Source: JAPLST01 sp964397565 (GTDB lineage: Bacteria; Auribacterota; UBA3054; JAPLST01). From it: 41,069 nt of DNA. Of this stretch, positions 32,543 through 41,069 are shown one piece after another (position 1 is the stretch's first letter; each line of letters begins with the position of its first letter). Made by a program: the position numbers and the translations under genes. The notes beneath the pieces were generated by a model that was given only the letters and a program-made list of their open reading frames with translations, did no database searches and was not told the origin of the DNA. Where the stretch lies: contig CAYNJC010000037.1 of NCBI GenBank assembly GCA_964397565.1, positions 1 to 41,069 of the forward strand, given 5' to 3'.

Positions 32543-35356
32543 ATGCATGCCGCCGGGATTTCAGCGGGCAGTTCACGCGCACCTGCACAGGATCGCCGCA
32601 GCCAACGCACTGCGCTGGCCATCCCGATTGACCAACCCTTGCTCCCCGAACTGGCGCGGCAGATGTATGCTGCCGCGCCGCCCACCGGCCCGTGTAACCT
32701 GGCGCACTGCGCCGTCGTGCTGCCCACCCGCCGCGCCGGCCGGCGCTTGACCGAAGTATTGGCCGAACGTGCCGCCGCCGACAAACGTTTCCTCACACCG
32801 CCACTGCTGTTGACACCCGGCGACTTGTGTGACCGGATTGCCGCAGCCTGCGTGACCGCGCGCTGCGCAACCGCGGTCGAGGAATGCATCGCGTGGATGC
32901 GCGCGCTGCAGGATACCGCGGATGAATTGGCGCCCTTGTTTGGCGATGCGGATGGCGCGGCAACCGTGCTGCGCGATCCCTTTGCCTTTGCGTGCCGGCT
33001 GCAGCGCATGCATCATGAACTGGCCGGCGAGCGCGTCAGCTTTGCCGCGGTGGCCGCCCAGCGCCGCGCGGATGAGCGCGAGCACGCGCGCTGGCAAGCC
33101 CTCGACGCGGTCGCCCGGGCTTATCAGCACACCTTGGCCGCACACGGCCTGCACGACCGCTACGCCGCGCGCGAGCAGGCCCTGGCTCTGCTGGCGCAGA
33201 CAACTGCAGACGCAAGCCAAGTGTTGGCCGGATGCATACATATGTATGTTGCCGGCGTTGTGGACTGTTTTCGGCAGTTTACGGACATGCTCGCGGCCGT
33301 CACCATCCCGGTCACGATTGTCACTCATCAGCCGGCCGGGGCTGACTGGCTCGACACCTGCGGCGTGCTGCGGCCGGGCATGCCGCCGCGCGACACCAGT
33401 CTGGACCGCCGCCTCGAGCAGATTTTCATCGGCGACACGCCTGCGGAGCAAGCGCGCACCGTGGCCGATCTGCTGGCCCGGCAGGATCAGGCCCTGGCCC
33501 TGACCGATATCGTCATCGGCGTGCCGGACAGCGCCGTGGCGCGGCCGTTGCGCGACATGCTGGCGGCTGCCGGTGTGCCGACCCACGACGCGGTCGGCCG
33601 CGCCTTTCATGAGACTGAACTCGGGCTGCTGCTCAATACCGTGGCGAACTGTCTCGAAGATTTTTCGATCGTGAATTTCTTTCGGGTGGTCGCGCATCCG
33701 GTCGTCACGCGCTGGCTTGCCGCGCGCCTCGCATGCGCCACGCAAGCCGCGCTGGATGAGCGCCTGGCTGCCGTGCGCGACTTTGCCATCGCACACGCCC
33801 TTGACCTTGTTGACGAACCGCGCGCGGAGACACCCGCCGACGTGGCGCAGTGTGTCGCGCTGGTGCAGGAACTGCTGGCGCCGTTGCATGAACCACGCCG
33901 GTTGCACGATTGGGCGGAACAATTCAATGCCGTCTTGCATGCCTTGTACGCCGCCACGGACGACGTGCCGGCCTGGGCCGATCCAGGACCCCACAGCGAC
34001 GCGATCCAAGCATGGTGTGAATTGATGCGCGCGATCGCGGGCAGCGCGGTGACGCACGCCGCACTGCTTGGCGCGCCACTGGCGCTGCGCCGCTGCCTGC
34101 AATGGCTCGAGCACACGCCGCTGGCGCCGGATGCGTCGGGGGTCGCGCTCGATCTGGTCGGCTGGCTTGACGTTGCGTGCGATGATGCGCCGGTGGTGAT
34201 TTTGACCGGCATGAATGACGGCATGGTTCCGCAGGTCATCACCAGCGATCCTTTTCTGCCGGATGGGCTGCGCGCCGCGCTCGGCCTGGCGCACAACGAA
34301 CGCCGCCTCAATCGCGACCGCTATTTGTTGCGTACGCTGCTGGCCGGCGCCCGGCAGGTGTATATGCTCGCCGGCCGTTTTGCCGACAATGCCGATCCCT
34401 TGAAACTCAGTCGCGTGTTGTGTGAATGCTCGGCGCCCTGCCTCGCGCAGCTCCTCTTGCGCTTCTATGGCAAAGAGCCGGCGCAGAGCAACGCCACCGC
34501 GCCGCCGCCGCCATTGACTGCGCGCGCCCCTATCACGCTCGGCCCGCCGCCGGATCACGGGCTCGTCCTGCCCCAGCCACTGACGAAACTGTCCGTGACC
34601 AGATTCAGCACTTATCTGACCTGCCCCTACCAATGGTATTTGCAGCACACCGGGGTCGCGCCCGTGCACGATGTTTCGTGCGAACTCGATCCGAGGACTT
34701 TGGGCACCGTTCTGCATGAGGTGCTGGCGCACATGCCCACCGCGCCGCTCGACCAAGACGCGCTGACGGCGCGCTTGTGCGCCGCGTTGGAGCAGATCTT
34801 GCGCGCGCGCTTCGGGCCCGCATTGCATCCGGCAATCGCTCTGCAAGCAGCGGCCTGTCGGGATGTCCTGCGTGCCTTCGCCGCGCAGCACTGCGCCCGC
34901 CACGCCGACGGCTGGCGCATCGCGGGCCCACTCGAACGCAGAATATCGTTCACCCTAGACGAGACGCCCGCGCCGGTCGTCATCACCGGCACGATTGATC
35001 GGATTGATCACCAGGGCAGCCAGCGCTGCATCATTGACTACAAATCCGGAAAAACCGAGCAGCCGCGCGCGCCAGATGGCAGTTGGCGTGATTTGCAGTT
35101 GCCCTTGTATGCCTTCTGGCTCCGGCATGAAGAACCCGCCAGCATTGACATTTCCTGCGCGTACTGGCGCTTGTTCGAACGCGACGCAATCAAGCTCCAA
35201 GAGCTGACTGACCAGGATTTTACCGACGCGCACGCCTGCGCGATCGAGATTGTGACTTGCATCCAGCGCAATGACGACGAGGCCTTTGCCCGCACCGCCG
35301 ACGAAACGCCCTGCCGCATCTGCGATTATCGCTATCTCTGCCAACGGGTGCTATAA
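32543..35356 (+). CDS. AddB-like helicase-nuclease subunit (PD-(D/E)XK)
   Basis: This 937-residue protein resembles AddB/RexB, the partner of AddA in double-strand-break end processing. The N-terminal part looks like an inactivated helicase (VVLPTRRAGRRLTEVL). A middle part carries VVILTGMNDGMVP, a degenerate helicase motif, and INRDRYLL-like RLNRDRYLLRTLL. The C-terminal RecB-type nuclease has LSVTRFSTYLTCPYQWYLQ, LGTVLHEVL, GTIDRIDH and CIIDYKSGKTEQP (Asp and Lys of the active site). It ends with CRICDYRYLC, so with TCPYQ there are four Cys for an iron-sulfur cluster. The start is uncertain. The addA-like gene follows after 128 bp, not overlapping as in classic addBA. Confidence 0.88.
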   Translation: MHAAGISAGSSRAPAQDRRSQRTALAIPIDQPLLPELARQMYAAAPPTGPCNLAHCAVVLPTRRAGRRLTEVLAERAAADKRFLTPPLLLTPGDLCDRIAAACVTARCATAVEECIAWMRALQDTADELAPLFGDADGAATVLRDPFAFACRLQRMHHELAGERVSFAAVAAQRRADEREHARWQALDAVARAYQHTLAAHGLHDRYAAREQALALLAQTTADASQVLAGCIHMYVAGVVDCFRQFTDMLAAVTIPVTIVTHQPAGADWLDTCGVLRPGMPPRDTSLDRRLEQIFIGDTPAEQARTVADLLARQDQALALTDIVIGVPDSAVARPLRDMLAAAGVPTHDAVGRAFHETELGLLLNTVANCLEDFSIVNFFRVVAHPVVTRWLAARLACATQAALDERLAAVRDFAIAHALDLVDEPRAETPADVAQCVALVQELLAPLHEPRRLHDWAEQFNAVLHALYAATDDVPAWADPGPHSDAIQAWCELMRAIAGSAVTHAALLGAPLALRRCLQWLEHTPLAPDASGVALDLVGWLDVACDDAPVVILTGMNDGMVPQVITSDPFLPDGLRAALGLAHNERRLNRDRYLLRTLLAGARQVYMLAGRFADNADPLKLSRVLCECSAPCLAQLLLRFYGKEPAQSNATAPPPPLTARAPITLGPPPDHGLVLPQPLTKLSVTRFSTYLTCPYQWYLQHTGVAPVHDVSCELDPRTLGTVLHEVLAHMPTAPLDQDALTARLCAALEQILRARFGPALHPAIALQAAACRDVLRAFAAQHCARHADGWRIAGPLERRISFTLDETPAPVVITGTIDRIDHQGSQRCIIDYKSGKTEQPRAPDGSWRDLQLPLYAFWLRHEEPASIDISCAYWRLFERDAIKLQELTDQDFTDAHACAIEIVTCIQRNDDEAFARTADETPCRICDYRYLCQRVL

Positions 35357-35384
35357 CAATGAATTGCCGCAATGCATTTTGCAC

Positions 35385-35478
35385 AAAATGGTTTTGCAAC
35401 AAAACCATTTTTCTCTGCAACCTGAACCCTAAATCCCGCCGTTGGCGGGACTCCAAGCAGCCCTGAACCCCGAATCCT
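35385..35478. repeat. Hairpin with R1 and R4 units between addB and addA
   Basis: A perfect 12-bp stem (AAAATGGTTTTG, 35385-35396; CAAAACCATTTT, 35400-35411) with a CAA loop ends in T-rich sequence and could act as a weak terminator or attenuator. It is followed by R1 (CCTGAACCC), an R4 hairpin (CCCGCCGTTGGCGGGACTCC, ~35436-35455) and R1 again. Confidence 0.7.
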
Positions 35479-35484
35479 AAGAAC

Positions 35485-38400
35485 GTGTCCCCCACCCCGT
35501 CCACCTTCCACCCGCGCGAGGCCATTCTGGCCTCGGCCGGCAGCGGCAAGACTGAAGAGCTGGCCTTGCGCTTCATTCGCATCCTGCTGCGCGACCCGCG
35601 CCCGGAGAGCATTCTGGCGATCACCTTCACGCGCCTGGCCGCGCGCGAAATGCTCGAGCGCATTGTCCGTCTGCTGGCGCAGGCCGTGCTCGATGACGCG
35701 GCCCATCAGCGCCTGTGTGCGAATCTCGCCTGCACGCCGGCTCCCACGCGCCGCCAGCTCGAACAGGTCTTGCGCTTGATTGTCGACAACCTGCATCGCT
35801 TGCATCTCGGCACGATTGACAGTTTCTTTAGCGAGGTCGCACGCTGCTTCGCGCTCGAACTGGGGCTGGATCTGGACTATACCTTGCTGGACGATGCCGT
35901 CCTCGAGACGCTCTATCTGGATGCCTTGCGCCAGATCTTCCAGGCCGCGCGGCAACCAGTCTGCCTGGCCCGCGTCCAGGAAATATATGACGGGCTCACT
36001 GAAGACAAAGATCGCCGCAAAATCAGTGCAACGCTGGCCGATGTCATTGAGACCATCTATGGCGCGTTTCTTAGCAGCGACGCGGCCGCATGGCGCTGGG
36101 GCCGCACGGCGGCACAGCCACTCGATGCCGGACAATGGCAGGCGCTGCAAGAGCGCTGCCGTGAACTCCTGCCGGACAAACGCGCCGCGAGCTTTTTCGA
36201 GAATCTTCACCGCGCCGACTGGGCGTATGTGTTCAAAAACGGGCCGACCGCCAAACTGCTTGGTGGCAGCAACCTTTACTACAAGACGCCCCTGACCGGC
36301 GAACTGGCGGATGTCCTGCGTGCCATCCTTGCCCATGCCGAAGCCTGCGTCATCGGCGCCTGCCAGCGGCGCACGGAAAACATGCGCGCCTTTCTTGAAC
36401 TGTTCAACGAGCACTATCAGGCCTTGAAAACGGCGCGCGCCTTGTTATCGTTTGACGATGTCGCCCGCGTGCTGCAGCGCGTGCATGCACAGCAGGCCAT
36501 CATGTACGAGCGGCTTGACAGCCGCATTGATCATCTCTTGCTGGATGAATTTCAGGACACGAGTTGGACGCAATGGCGCGTGCTGGCGCCGCTGGCCGAC
36601 GAGATTTTGTGCGACCCGAGCGAACGCCGCACGTTTTTCATGGTCGGCGATGTCAAGCAGGCGATCTACGGTTTTCGCGGCGGCGACGCGCGCCTGTTTG
36701 CCGAAGTACTGGCCTGGTACAATCACGCGGGGCCGCGCATCCTCGAGCAGCCGCGCAATGTCAGTTATCGTTCGGGCGCGAATATTTTGGCCTTGGTCAA
36801 TCAAGTCTTTGACGAGCCGCGCAACGACCTTGAGTTTGCGGACGATTTCCGCCGCTGGCGCCGCGACACAAAATTCGCGCCGCATCTGCCGGCCGCCACC
36901 GTGACGTTCCCCGGCTATGCCGAGGTGCGCGTGCAAGAGAACGATGCGCAGGCGGATGGCGACGAAACCGTCACGCTGCTGCAGGCGCTCCAGCCCTGGC
37001 GGCGCAATCTGCGCACGGCTTTGCTGTTCCGCACGAATGATGGCGTCAACGAGTATCTGCTGCGCTTGCGCCAGGCCGGCATTCCGGCCTTCACCCAAGG
37101 CAAGAGCCGTTTGTTTGAAAATGCCGCCGTGCAGGCCGTCCTGGCCGCATTGCGCTGGGCGTCCGCACCGGAAGACAGCTTGGCCGAACGGCAACTGCGC
37201 ACGTCATTTCTGGCGGCGCGCGTGCCGGCGCGTGATGCCGCGGAATGGCTGGCGGCCGTGCGCGCGCGGCTGGTCTACACTTCGTACGCCGAGACGCTGC
37301 AATGGTTGTGCGCGGACGCGCTGGACACGCTGGACACCGCCGACCGTGCGCGATTGATCCAGTTGTTTGGCGTGGCCGAACAGTATCAAGCGCAGGCGAC
37401 CGCTGACCCGCGCGATTTTGTGGCACATGTCGAGGCGGTGGCACCGCGCGAGCCGCAGGCCAGCGAAGGTGTGATTTGCTCGACGATTCACACCGCCAAG
37501 GGCTTGAATTTCGATGTCGTTATTCTGCCGGAGATGAATCTGGCCCGCCCCAATGGCGGGCAGCACCGGCTATTCACGCGCAAAGAAGACGTGCCGGGCG
37601 CGCTCGAAGAGCCGCGCACGACCTGCGTGCTGGCGCGGCCACCGCTCGACGTCTGCCGCGGCGGCACACAGCTAAAGCCGCTGTACGACGCGGTCATGCG
37701 CGATGAGACCATGAGTTTCTGCAATATGATGTATGTCGCCTTGACGCGCGCATCGAAAGCGCTCTATGTCATCTGCGCCAAGCACAAAGAACAGGATTTC
37801 GCCGCATATCTGCTGGCGATGCTCGCGGAGCATGCCACGCCCACGCCGGCGAATATGCCCGCCAATATTGTCTTTCAGCACGGTGACCCAAAGTGGTTTG
37901 AAAGTTATGCACCGGTTGCGGCGCCGGCGGAGGCCGGGGTCGCGCCCGTGCCGCGCATCACCTTGCGTGGCCTGCCCACCCGCCACCGCCCCGCCGTGCG
38001 ACCGTCAAAACTGGCGCTGAGCAGCACCACCCAACGCGCGCAATGGTTCACGCGCGACTGGCTGCAACCCGCCCAGCACGGCACGCTATTGCACAACTTG
38101 CTGCAACACGTTTTATGGCGCGATGCCGCGCTGACGGACGCCGCCGTGCGCGCATTGGTGCGCCGCACGGATCCGGGCATGTCCGCCGATGACTGCGCAA
38201 TGATCGAGCGTGAGCTGTTGCGGATTCTGGCTACGCCGAACATCAGCGCGCTGCTCACGCGCCCCGCCGAAGCCTGCGAAGTCTGCACTGAACTTGCATT
38301 TGCCGCCTTGTTGCCCGCCGCGGCTGATGACCACCTGCGCCATGACGCACTGCTGCGCGGCGCCATGGATCGCGTCGTGTTGTATCCATCGGCGGCCGCG

Positions 38401-38598
38401 CCACAGCGGATTGAAGTGTATGATTTCAAGACCGGCCGCGTGCCCGCCGGCGAGTCGCCCGACGAACACGCGCTACGCTATGCCGAGCAGTTGCAGGCCT
38501 ATCGCACAGCCCTGGCGCGCGGGTACAATCTGTCGGAAGATAAAGTGACCGCCTGGGTCGTGCTGACCGCCTGCGATGCCGTCTGCCGCGTGGCCTGA
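35485..38598 (+). CDS. AddA-like UvrD/Rep-family helicase-nuclease
   Basis: This 1037-residue SF1A helicase has a C-terminal nuclease. Walker A is ASAGSGKT (16-23). Other motifs are TFTRLAAREM (Ia), HLLLDEFQDTSW (II), FMVGDVKQAIYGFRGGD (III), VSYRSG (IV), TIHTAKGLNFDVVILPEM (V) and MYVALTRASKALYV (VI). The nuclease has RGAMDRVV, VYDFKTGR and RYAEQLQAYRTAL. It starts with GTG (35485), the first codon after the repeat block. Together with the AddB-like protein it would resect DNA ends for RecA loading. Normal AddA proteins are often longer (~1100-1200 aa). Confidence 0.93.
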   Translation: MSPTPSTFHPREAILASAGSGKTEELALRFIRILLRDPRPESILAITFTRLAAREMLERIVRLLAQAVLDDAAHQRLCANLACTPAPTRRQLEQVLRLIVDNLHRLHLGTIDSFFSEVARCFALELGLDLDYTLLDDAVLETLYLDALRQIFQAARQPVCLARVQEIYDGLTEDKDRRKISATLADVIETIYGAFLSSDAAAWRWGRTAAQPLDAGQWQALQERCRELLPDKRAASFFENLHRADWAYVFKNGPTAKLLGGSNLYYKTPLTGELADVLRAILAHAEACVIGACQRRTENMRAFLELFNEHYQALKTARALLSFDDVARVLQRVHAQQAIMYERLDSRIDHLLLDEFQDTSWTQWRVLAPLADEILCDPSERRTFFMVGDVKQAIYGFRGGDARLFAEVLAWYNHAGPRILEQPRNVSYRSGANILALVNQVFDEPRNDLEFADDFRRWRRDTKFAPHLPAATVTFPGYAEVRVQENDAQADGDETVTLLQALQPWRRNLRTALLFRTNDGVNEYLLRLRQAGIPAFTQGKSRLFENAAVQAVLAALRWASAPEDSLAERQLRTSFLAARVPARDAAEWLAAVRARLVYTSYAETLQWLCADALDTLDTADRARLIQLFGVAEQYQAQATADPRDFVAHVEAVAPREPQASEGVICSTIHTAKGLNFDVVILPEMNLARPNGGQHRLFTRKEDVPGALEEPRTTCVLARPPLDVCRGGTQLKPLYDAVMRDETMSFCNMMYVALTRASKALYVICAKHKEQDFAAYLLAMLAEHATPTPANMPANIVFQHGDPKWFESYAPVAAPAEAGVAPVPRITLRGLPTRHRPAVRPSKLALSSTTQRAQWFTRDWLQPAQHGTLLHNLLQHVLWRDAALTDAAVRALVRRTDPGMSADDCAMIERELLRILATPNISALLTRPAEACEVCTELAFAALLPAAADDHLRHDALLRGAMDRVVLYPSAAAPQRIEVYDFKTGRVPAGESPDEHALRYAEQLQAYRTALARGYNLSEDKVTAWVVLTACDAVCRVA

Positions 38599-38610
38599 CC
38601 CTGCGCTGAT

Positions 38611-38641
38611 TTCACCACGAAGGTCACGAAGAGCGCGAAGG
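38611..38641 (+). repeat. R2 repeat just after addA
   Basis: A 31-bp block beginning TTCACCACGAAGGTCACGAA starts 13 bases after the addA stop codon. It matches the copy inside hsdS (4652-4682) at 28 of 31 bases. Confidence 0.85.
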
Positions 38642-38785
38642 AAGCAACCAATATTTTATCTTGGCCACTGATTGACGCAGATTGTCGCTGACCGTGCTGC
38701 AGAAGTTGCAAAATGCAATGCCGATTGATGCAGATAGCCACGTGTAGCACGGATTTCACACTCGGCGCGCCCCGGTTGTGTTTCT

Positions 38786-38812
38786 GCGGGAGGGTCGTCG
38801 GCCACGACGACC
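38786..38812 (-). repeat. Single diverged copy of the tandem-array core
   Basis: GCGGGAGGGTCGTCGGCCAC and the next seven bases match the reverse complement of the array unit at 24 of 27 positions, including its palindromic core. Confidence 0.6.
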
Positions 38813-38927
38813 GTGCAACCCGCCGCCTAGGTGGCCTGGCGCTGCGCATGTGTCCCGCTGGCGGCGTTTGCGCCGTCCCGCCGTGTGGCGGGAGGGTTGG
38901 GGGATTTTGTTGCCTGCTGCGCAACCG

Positions 38928-39920
38928 CAGCGTTTGTGCCACGAAGAGACACAAGTAAACGCAAACCTGCGGAAACGTAAAACACCTTGCAGAGAATCTC
39001 TCACAAAGCCACGAAGCCACAAAGAAGAGGAGCACAGTTTTTTGATGGGCTGCGCTGCCGCACCATAAATTGTTTCGTTGCGAAAGAATTTCCTCTCTCA
39101 AACGACATGAAATGTTGATTGAGCCAACTCCTTGACTCCTTTACTCCTTGTTGCATTCTGCCGGCAGGCTACAGCAGATATTGTCCGCAGATGGCGCCGA
39201 TGTTCAAGCGCAAAAGCAATAACCGCGAAAGATCACAATAGAACACAAAGAAAGAACTTGAGTTCAGATGCTGCCCTTTGTGTCTTTGTGCCTTTGTGAG
39301 AGACAATTTGCGCGGCGATTGGCTTGGCTGCATCGGCGCACGCGCTCAAACGACCCGGACTGTCGTCGGTGCAGCTCAGGCAGGCATTTTCATGGCAGTG
39401 CTCTGCCGTGGTCCGACCCCAATGAACACAGCGTTTTTGCCGCGAAGAGACACAAGAAACGCAAACCTGCGGAAACGTAAAATGCCTTGCAGATAATCTC
39501 TCACAAAGCCACGAAGCCACAAAGAAGAGGAGCGCAGTTTTTTGATGGGCTGCGCTGCCGCACCATAAATTGTTTCGTTGCGAAAGAATTTCCTCTCTCA
39601 AACGACATGAAATGTTGATTGAGCCAACTCCTTGACTCCTTTACTCCTTGTTGCATTCTGCCGGCAGGCTACAGCAGATATTGTCCGCAGATGGCGCCGA
39701 TGTTCAAGCGCAAAAGCAATAACCGCGAAAGATCACAATAGAACACAAAGAAAGAACTTGAGTTCAGATGCTGCCCTTTGTGTCTTTGTGCCTTTGTGAG
39801 AGACAATTTGCGCGGCGATTGGCTTGGCTGCATCGGCGCACGCGCTCAAACGACCCGGCCTGTCGTCGGTGCAGCTCAGGCAGGCATTTTCATGGCAATG
39901 CTTTGTCGTGGTCCGACCCT
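38928..39920. repeat. Tandem duplication of a ~500-bp non-coding segment
   Basis: Copy A (38928-39428) and copy B (39429-~39920) are nearly identical at a 500-501 bp step; for instance CACCATAAATTGTTTCGTTG starts at 39061 and 39561. Within each copy a CTCTCACAAAGCCACGAAGC-like arm (38998-39025) faces CTTTGTGCCTTTGTGAGAG (~39284-39302), an inverted R2-like pair around ~260 bp, and an R9 block lies inside. No convincing ORF spans it. Confidence 0.92.
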
Positions 39921-40019
39921 CACTAGCCACCCCCACTGGCCCCAGGAAAGCCAAGCGTAAATTCGTTCGCGGCGAACGAATTTTGCTTTTTTGAATCTTG
40001 TGTCTTTTCGTGGCAACAT

Positions 40020-40209
40020 CTCGGCGCTGCGGCAGCATTCGCCACGCGGAACGCCGTTCCGCGGCTACATATCGGCGTATCCCGCCGCTGGCGGGACTCC
40101 AAGCAGCTGACCACCGACGTACCGGTGTATTGGCCACTGACGCACCGATTACTGATCACCGATTACTGATCACTGATTACTGATCACTGATTACTGATTA
40201 CTGATTACC
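40020..40209. repeat. R4 hairpin and R5 array
   Basis: An R4 unit (CCCGCCGCTGGCGGGACTCC, 40081-40100) is followed by ~66 bp of tandem ACTGATTACTGATCACTGAT-type R5 units (40144-40209). The lead-in CACCGACGTACCG also precedes the R5 units at 22745-22784. The rest of 38642-40555 outside the listed repeats shows no gene. Confidence 0.8.
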
Positions 40210-40268
40210 ATCCAACACCCTTGGTGCCTTGGCGATAACAGTTACTAATGACAGCGCTTTCCACTTTG

Positions 40269-40366
40269 CAGCATCCTTAAGTAGCCGCCCGCGGTGAGGG
40301 CGGCTTCTGCAGCCGCGGTCAGCGCCCGCGGCCACAATTGGCATGACACCAAGTAAGCGCATTCAT
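40269..40366. repeat. Dispersed repeat, copy 2 (compact form)
   Basis: It matches blocks 19155-19202 and 19265-19310 without the ~60-bp insert. It lies about 190 bp upstream of the last gene. Confidence 0.75.
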
Positions 40367-40555
40367 AAGTCATGACGGTTCAGCATTTTCGCAGTGCCAC
40401 GTTTTGTTGGCGTTTTTGCAATTTTTTTAGGCTTTATTGAAATCTTATAGTATTGCAAATAAGTTGTTTGCGTTTTCGGGTCGCAATGTGCACTGCACCT
40501 TATGCGCGCGCGAGCTATAACCAAACCGCACGCGCAAACCGAACCCGAGAGCCAC

Positions 40556-41069
40556 ATGCAAGCCGACGTAAAACACCTCCTCTTCCCGCTGATGACCGCA
40601 TTGCTGGTCGGACTGGCCTGCGCCGCACCGGTCAGCGAAGTGGATGTCGTGCGGGCTGCCCAGACATTCATTGCCGAGCAAGCGCCGGCGCTGAACGCAG
40701 CAACGGCCCAGACCATACCGGGTGCCGGCGTCGGAGATGCGGTGGCACGGGTGATCCGTGTGGGCAGCGCCGGCGCCACGGTTGGTTTTGTCGCTGAATT
40801 CGCGTCGTCTGGATTCGTGCTGCTGCGTGCCGACGATAGCTTGCCGGCATTGAAGCTGTATGCCGCGCAGGGCACCTTTGCGAGTTTGCCGCCCGCCATG
40901 CAAAACGTGCTGACGTGGGAGCTCGAGCAGGAAGCACGCGCGTTGGCCAGCAATCAGGTCGAAGTCATCGCGCAGCGTGCGCGCAACCAAGCCGAGTGGC
41001 AGGCACTGCGCCAGGCGCGCTGCGTATCGAACCCGGCGCCGCACGTCAGCACGGCGGACTGGTCGGACG
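40556..41069 (+). CDS. Secreted C10-family (streptopain-like) peptidase, N-terminal part
   Basis: An open frame from the ATG at 40556 runs off the window (171 residues). The signal peptide is MQADVKHLLFPLMTALLVGL-ACA, probably cut after ACA. Next comes a propeptide-like region with VVRAAQTFIAEQ, then GATVGFVAEFASSGFVLLRA and DDSLPALKLYAAQGTF. The 'GFVLL.ADD.LPA....a.G.F' pattern is typical of the Spi/propeptide domain of C10 cysteine peptidases. The catalytic Cys/His domain would lie beyond the edge. GAGAG precedes the ATG. No clear promoter is seen. Confidence 0.75.
   Translation, partial: MQADVKHLLFPLMTALLVGLACAAPVSEVDVVRAAQTFIAEQAPALNAATAQTIPGAGVGDAVARVIRVGSAGATVGFVAEFASSGFVLLRADDSLPALKLYAAQGTFASLPPAMQNVLTWELEQEARALASNQVEVIAQRARNQAEWQALRQARCVSNPAPHVSTADWSD

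Noticed and set aside
31429..33009. 526-codon minus-strand open frame opposite alr and addB
   Set aside because: Shadow of two well-supported plus-strand genes.
32573..34903. 776-codon minus-strand open frame opposite addB
   Set aside because: It is a GC-rich shadow of a gene with clear nuclease motifs on the plus strand.
40144..40209. CRISPR-like or iteron array in the R5 units
   Set aside because: Units are direct 8- to 16-bp repeats without spacers, and no replication gene is nearby.

Overview
The window is a GC-rich bacterial contig, or a scaffold with one 100-N gap. The first 383 bases are the 5' part of a 16S rRNA gene on the minus strand. Its wording (GGATTAGGCATGCAAGTC near the 5' end, GGCTGCAGTCGAGAATCTT near the window edge) resembles PVC-superphylum bacteria, perhaps Kiritimatiellota or a relative. 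This is read by eye and not placed on a tree. The abundance of short dispersed repeats and the large secreted glycosidase fit that guess.

Layout. (1) 1-1335: 16S 5' end with a boxA-like site and two tandem promoters, then what looks like a decayed membrane-protein gene. (2) 1336-11270, minus: a type I restriction-modification operon (hypothetical gene, hsdR, hsdM, a DUF4062 + RecG-like ATPase gene, a 60-residue ORF, hsdS) followed by a GmrSD-like DUF262 nuclease gene broken by one in-frame stop codon. (3) 11411-18686, minus: housekeeping genes accB-accC-amaP-like-PHP, grpE-dnaJ, rsmE and a sugar-phosphate isomerase-like gene, with tRNA-Asn at the head. (4) 18743-24314: a nested inverted-repeat element, an M20 peptidase, tRNA-Phe, an HU-argC pair (plus), then a PemK/MazF-type toxin-antitoxin pair with mutM (minus). 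(5) 24329-28687: a 1452-residue secreted GH2-like glycosidase. (6) 28776-30385: REP-like inverted modules and a 75/76-bp tandem array containing the N gap. (7) 30423-38598, plus: alkyladenine DNA glycosylase, alanine racemase, and an AddB/AddA helicase-nuclease pair. (8) 38599-40555: repeat-only DNA with a ~500-bp tandem duplication. (9) 40556-end: the start of a secreted C10 (streptopain-like) peptidase, cut by the window edge.

The most striking feature is a set of short dispersed repeat families lying mostly in 3' flanks of genes. I name them R1 (CCTGAACCCTGAACC type), R2 (CACGAAGACACGAAG type), R3 (GAATATCGAATATCGAAC type), R4 (CCCGCCGTTGGCGGGACTCC type), R5 (ACTGATTACTGATCACTG type) and R9 (TTCTTTCGCAACGAAACAAT type). 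Several are translated: two sit in frame inside hsdS, and others supply the C-terminus and stop codon of rsmE, the PHP gene, the isomerase-like gene and mutM. R2 and R3 also occur as facing inverted pairs, which suggests small mobile palindromic elements.

Promoters are uniform. Every convincing one has a TTGAC-like -35 box, a spacer of exactly 17 bp and a TATAAT/TATACT/TATTAT-like -10 box. Two genes (the glycosidase and the DNA glycosylase) have the -10 box so close to the ATG that their mRNAs may be leaderless.
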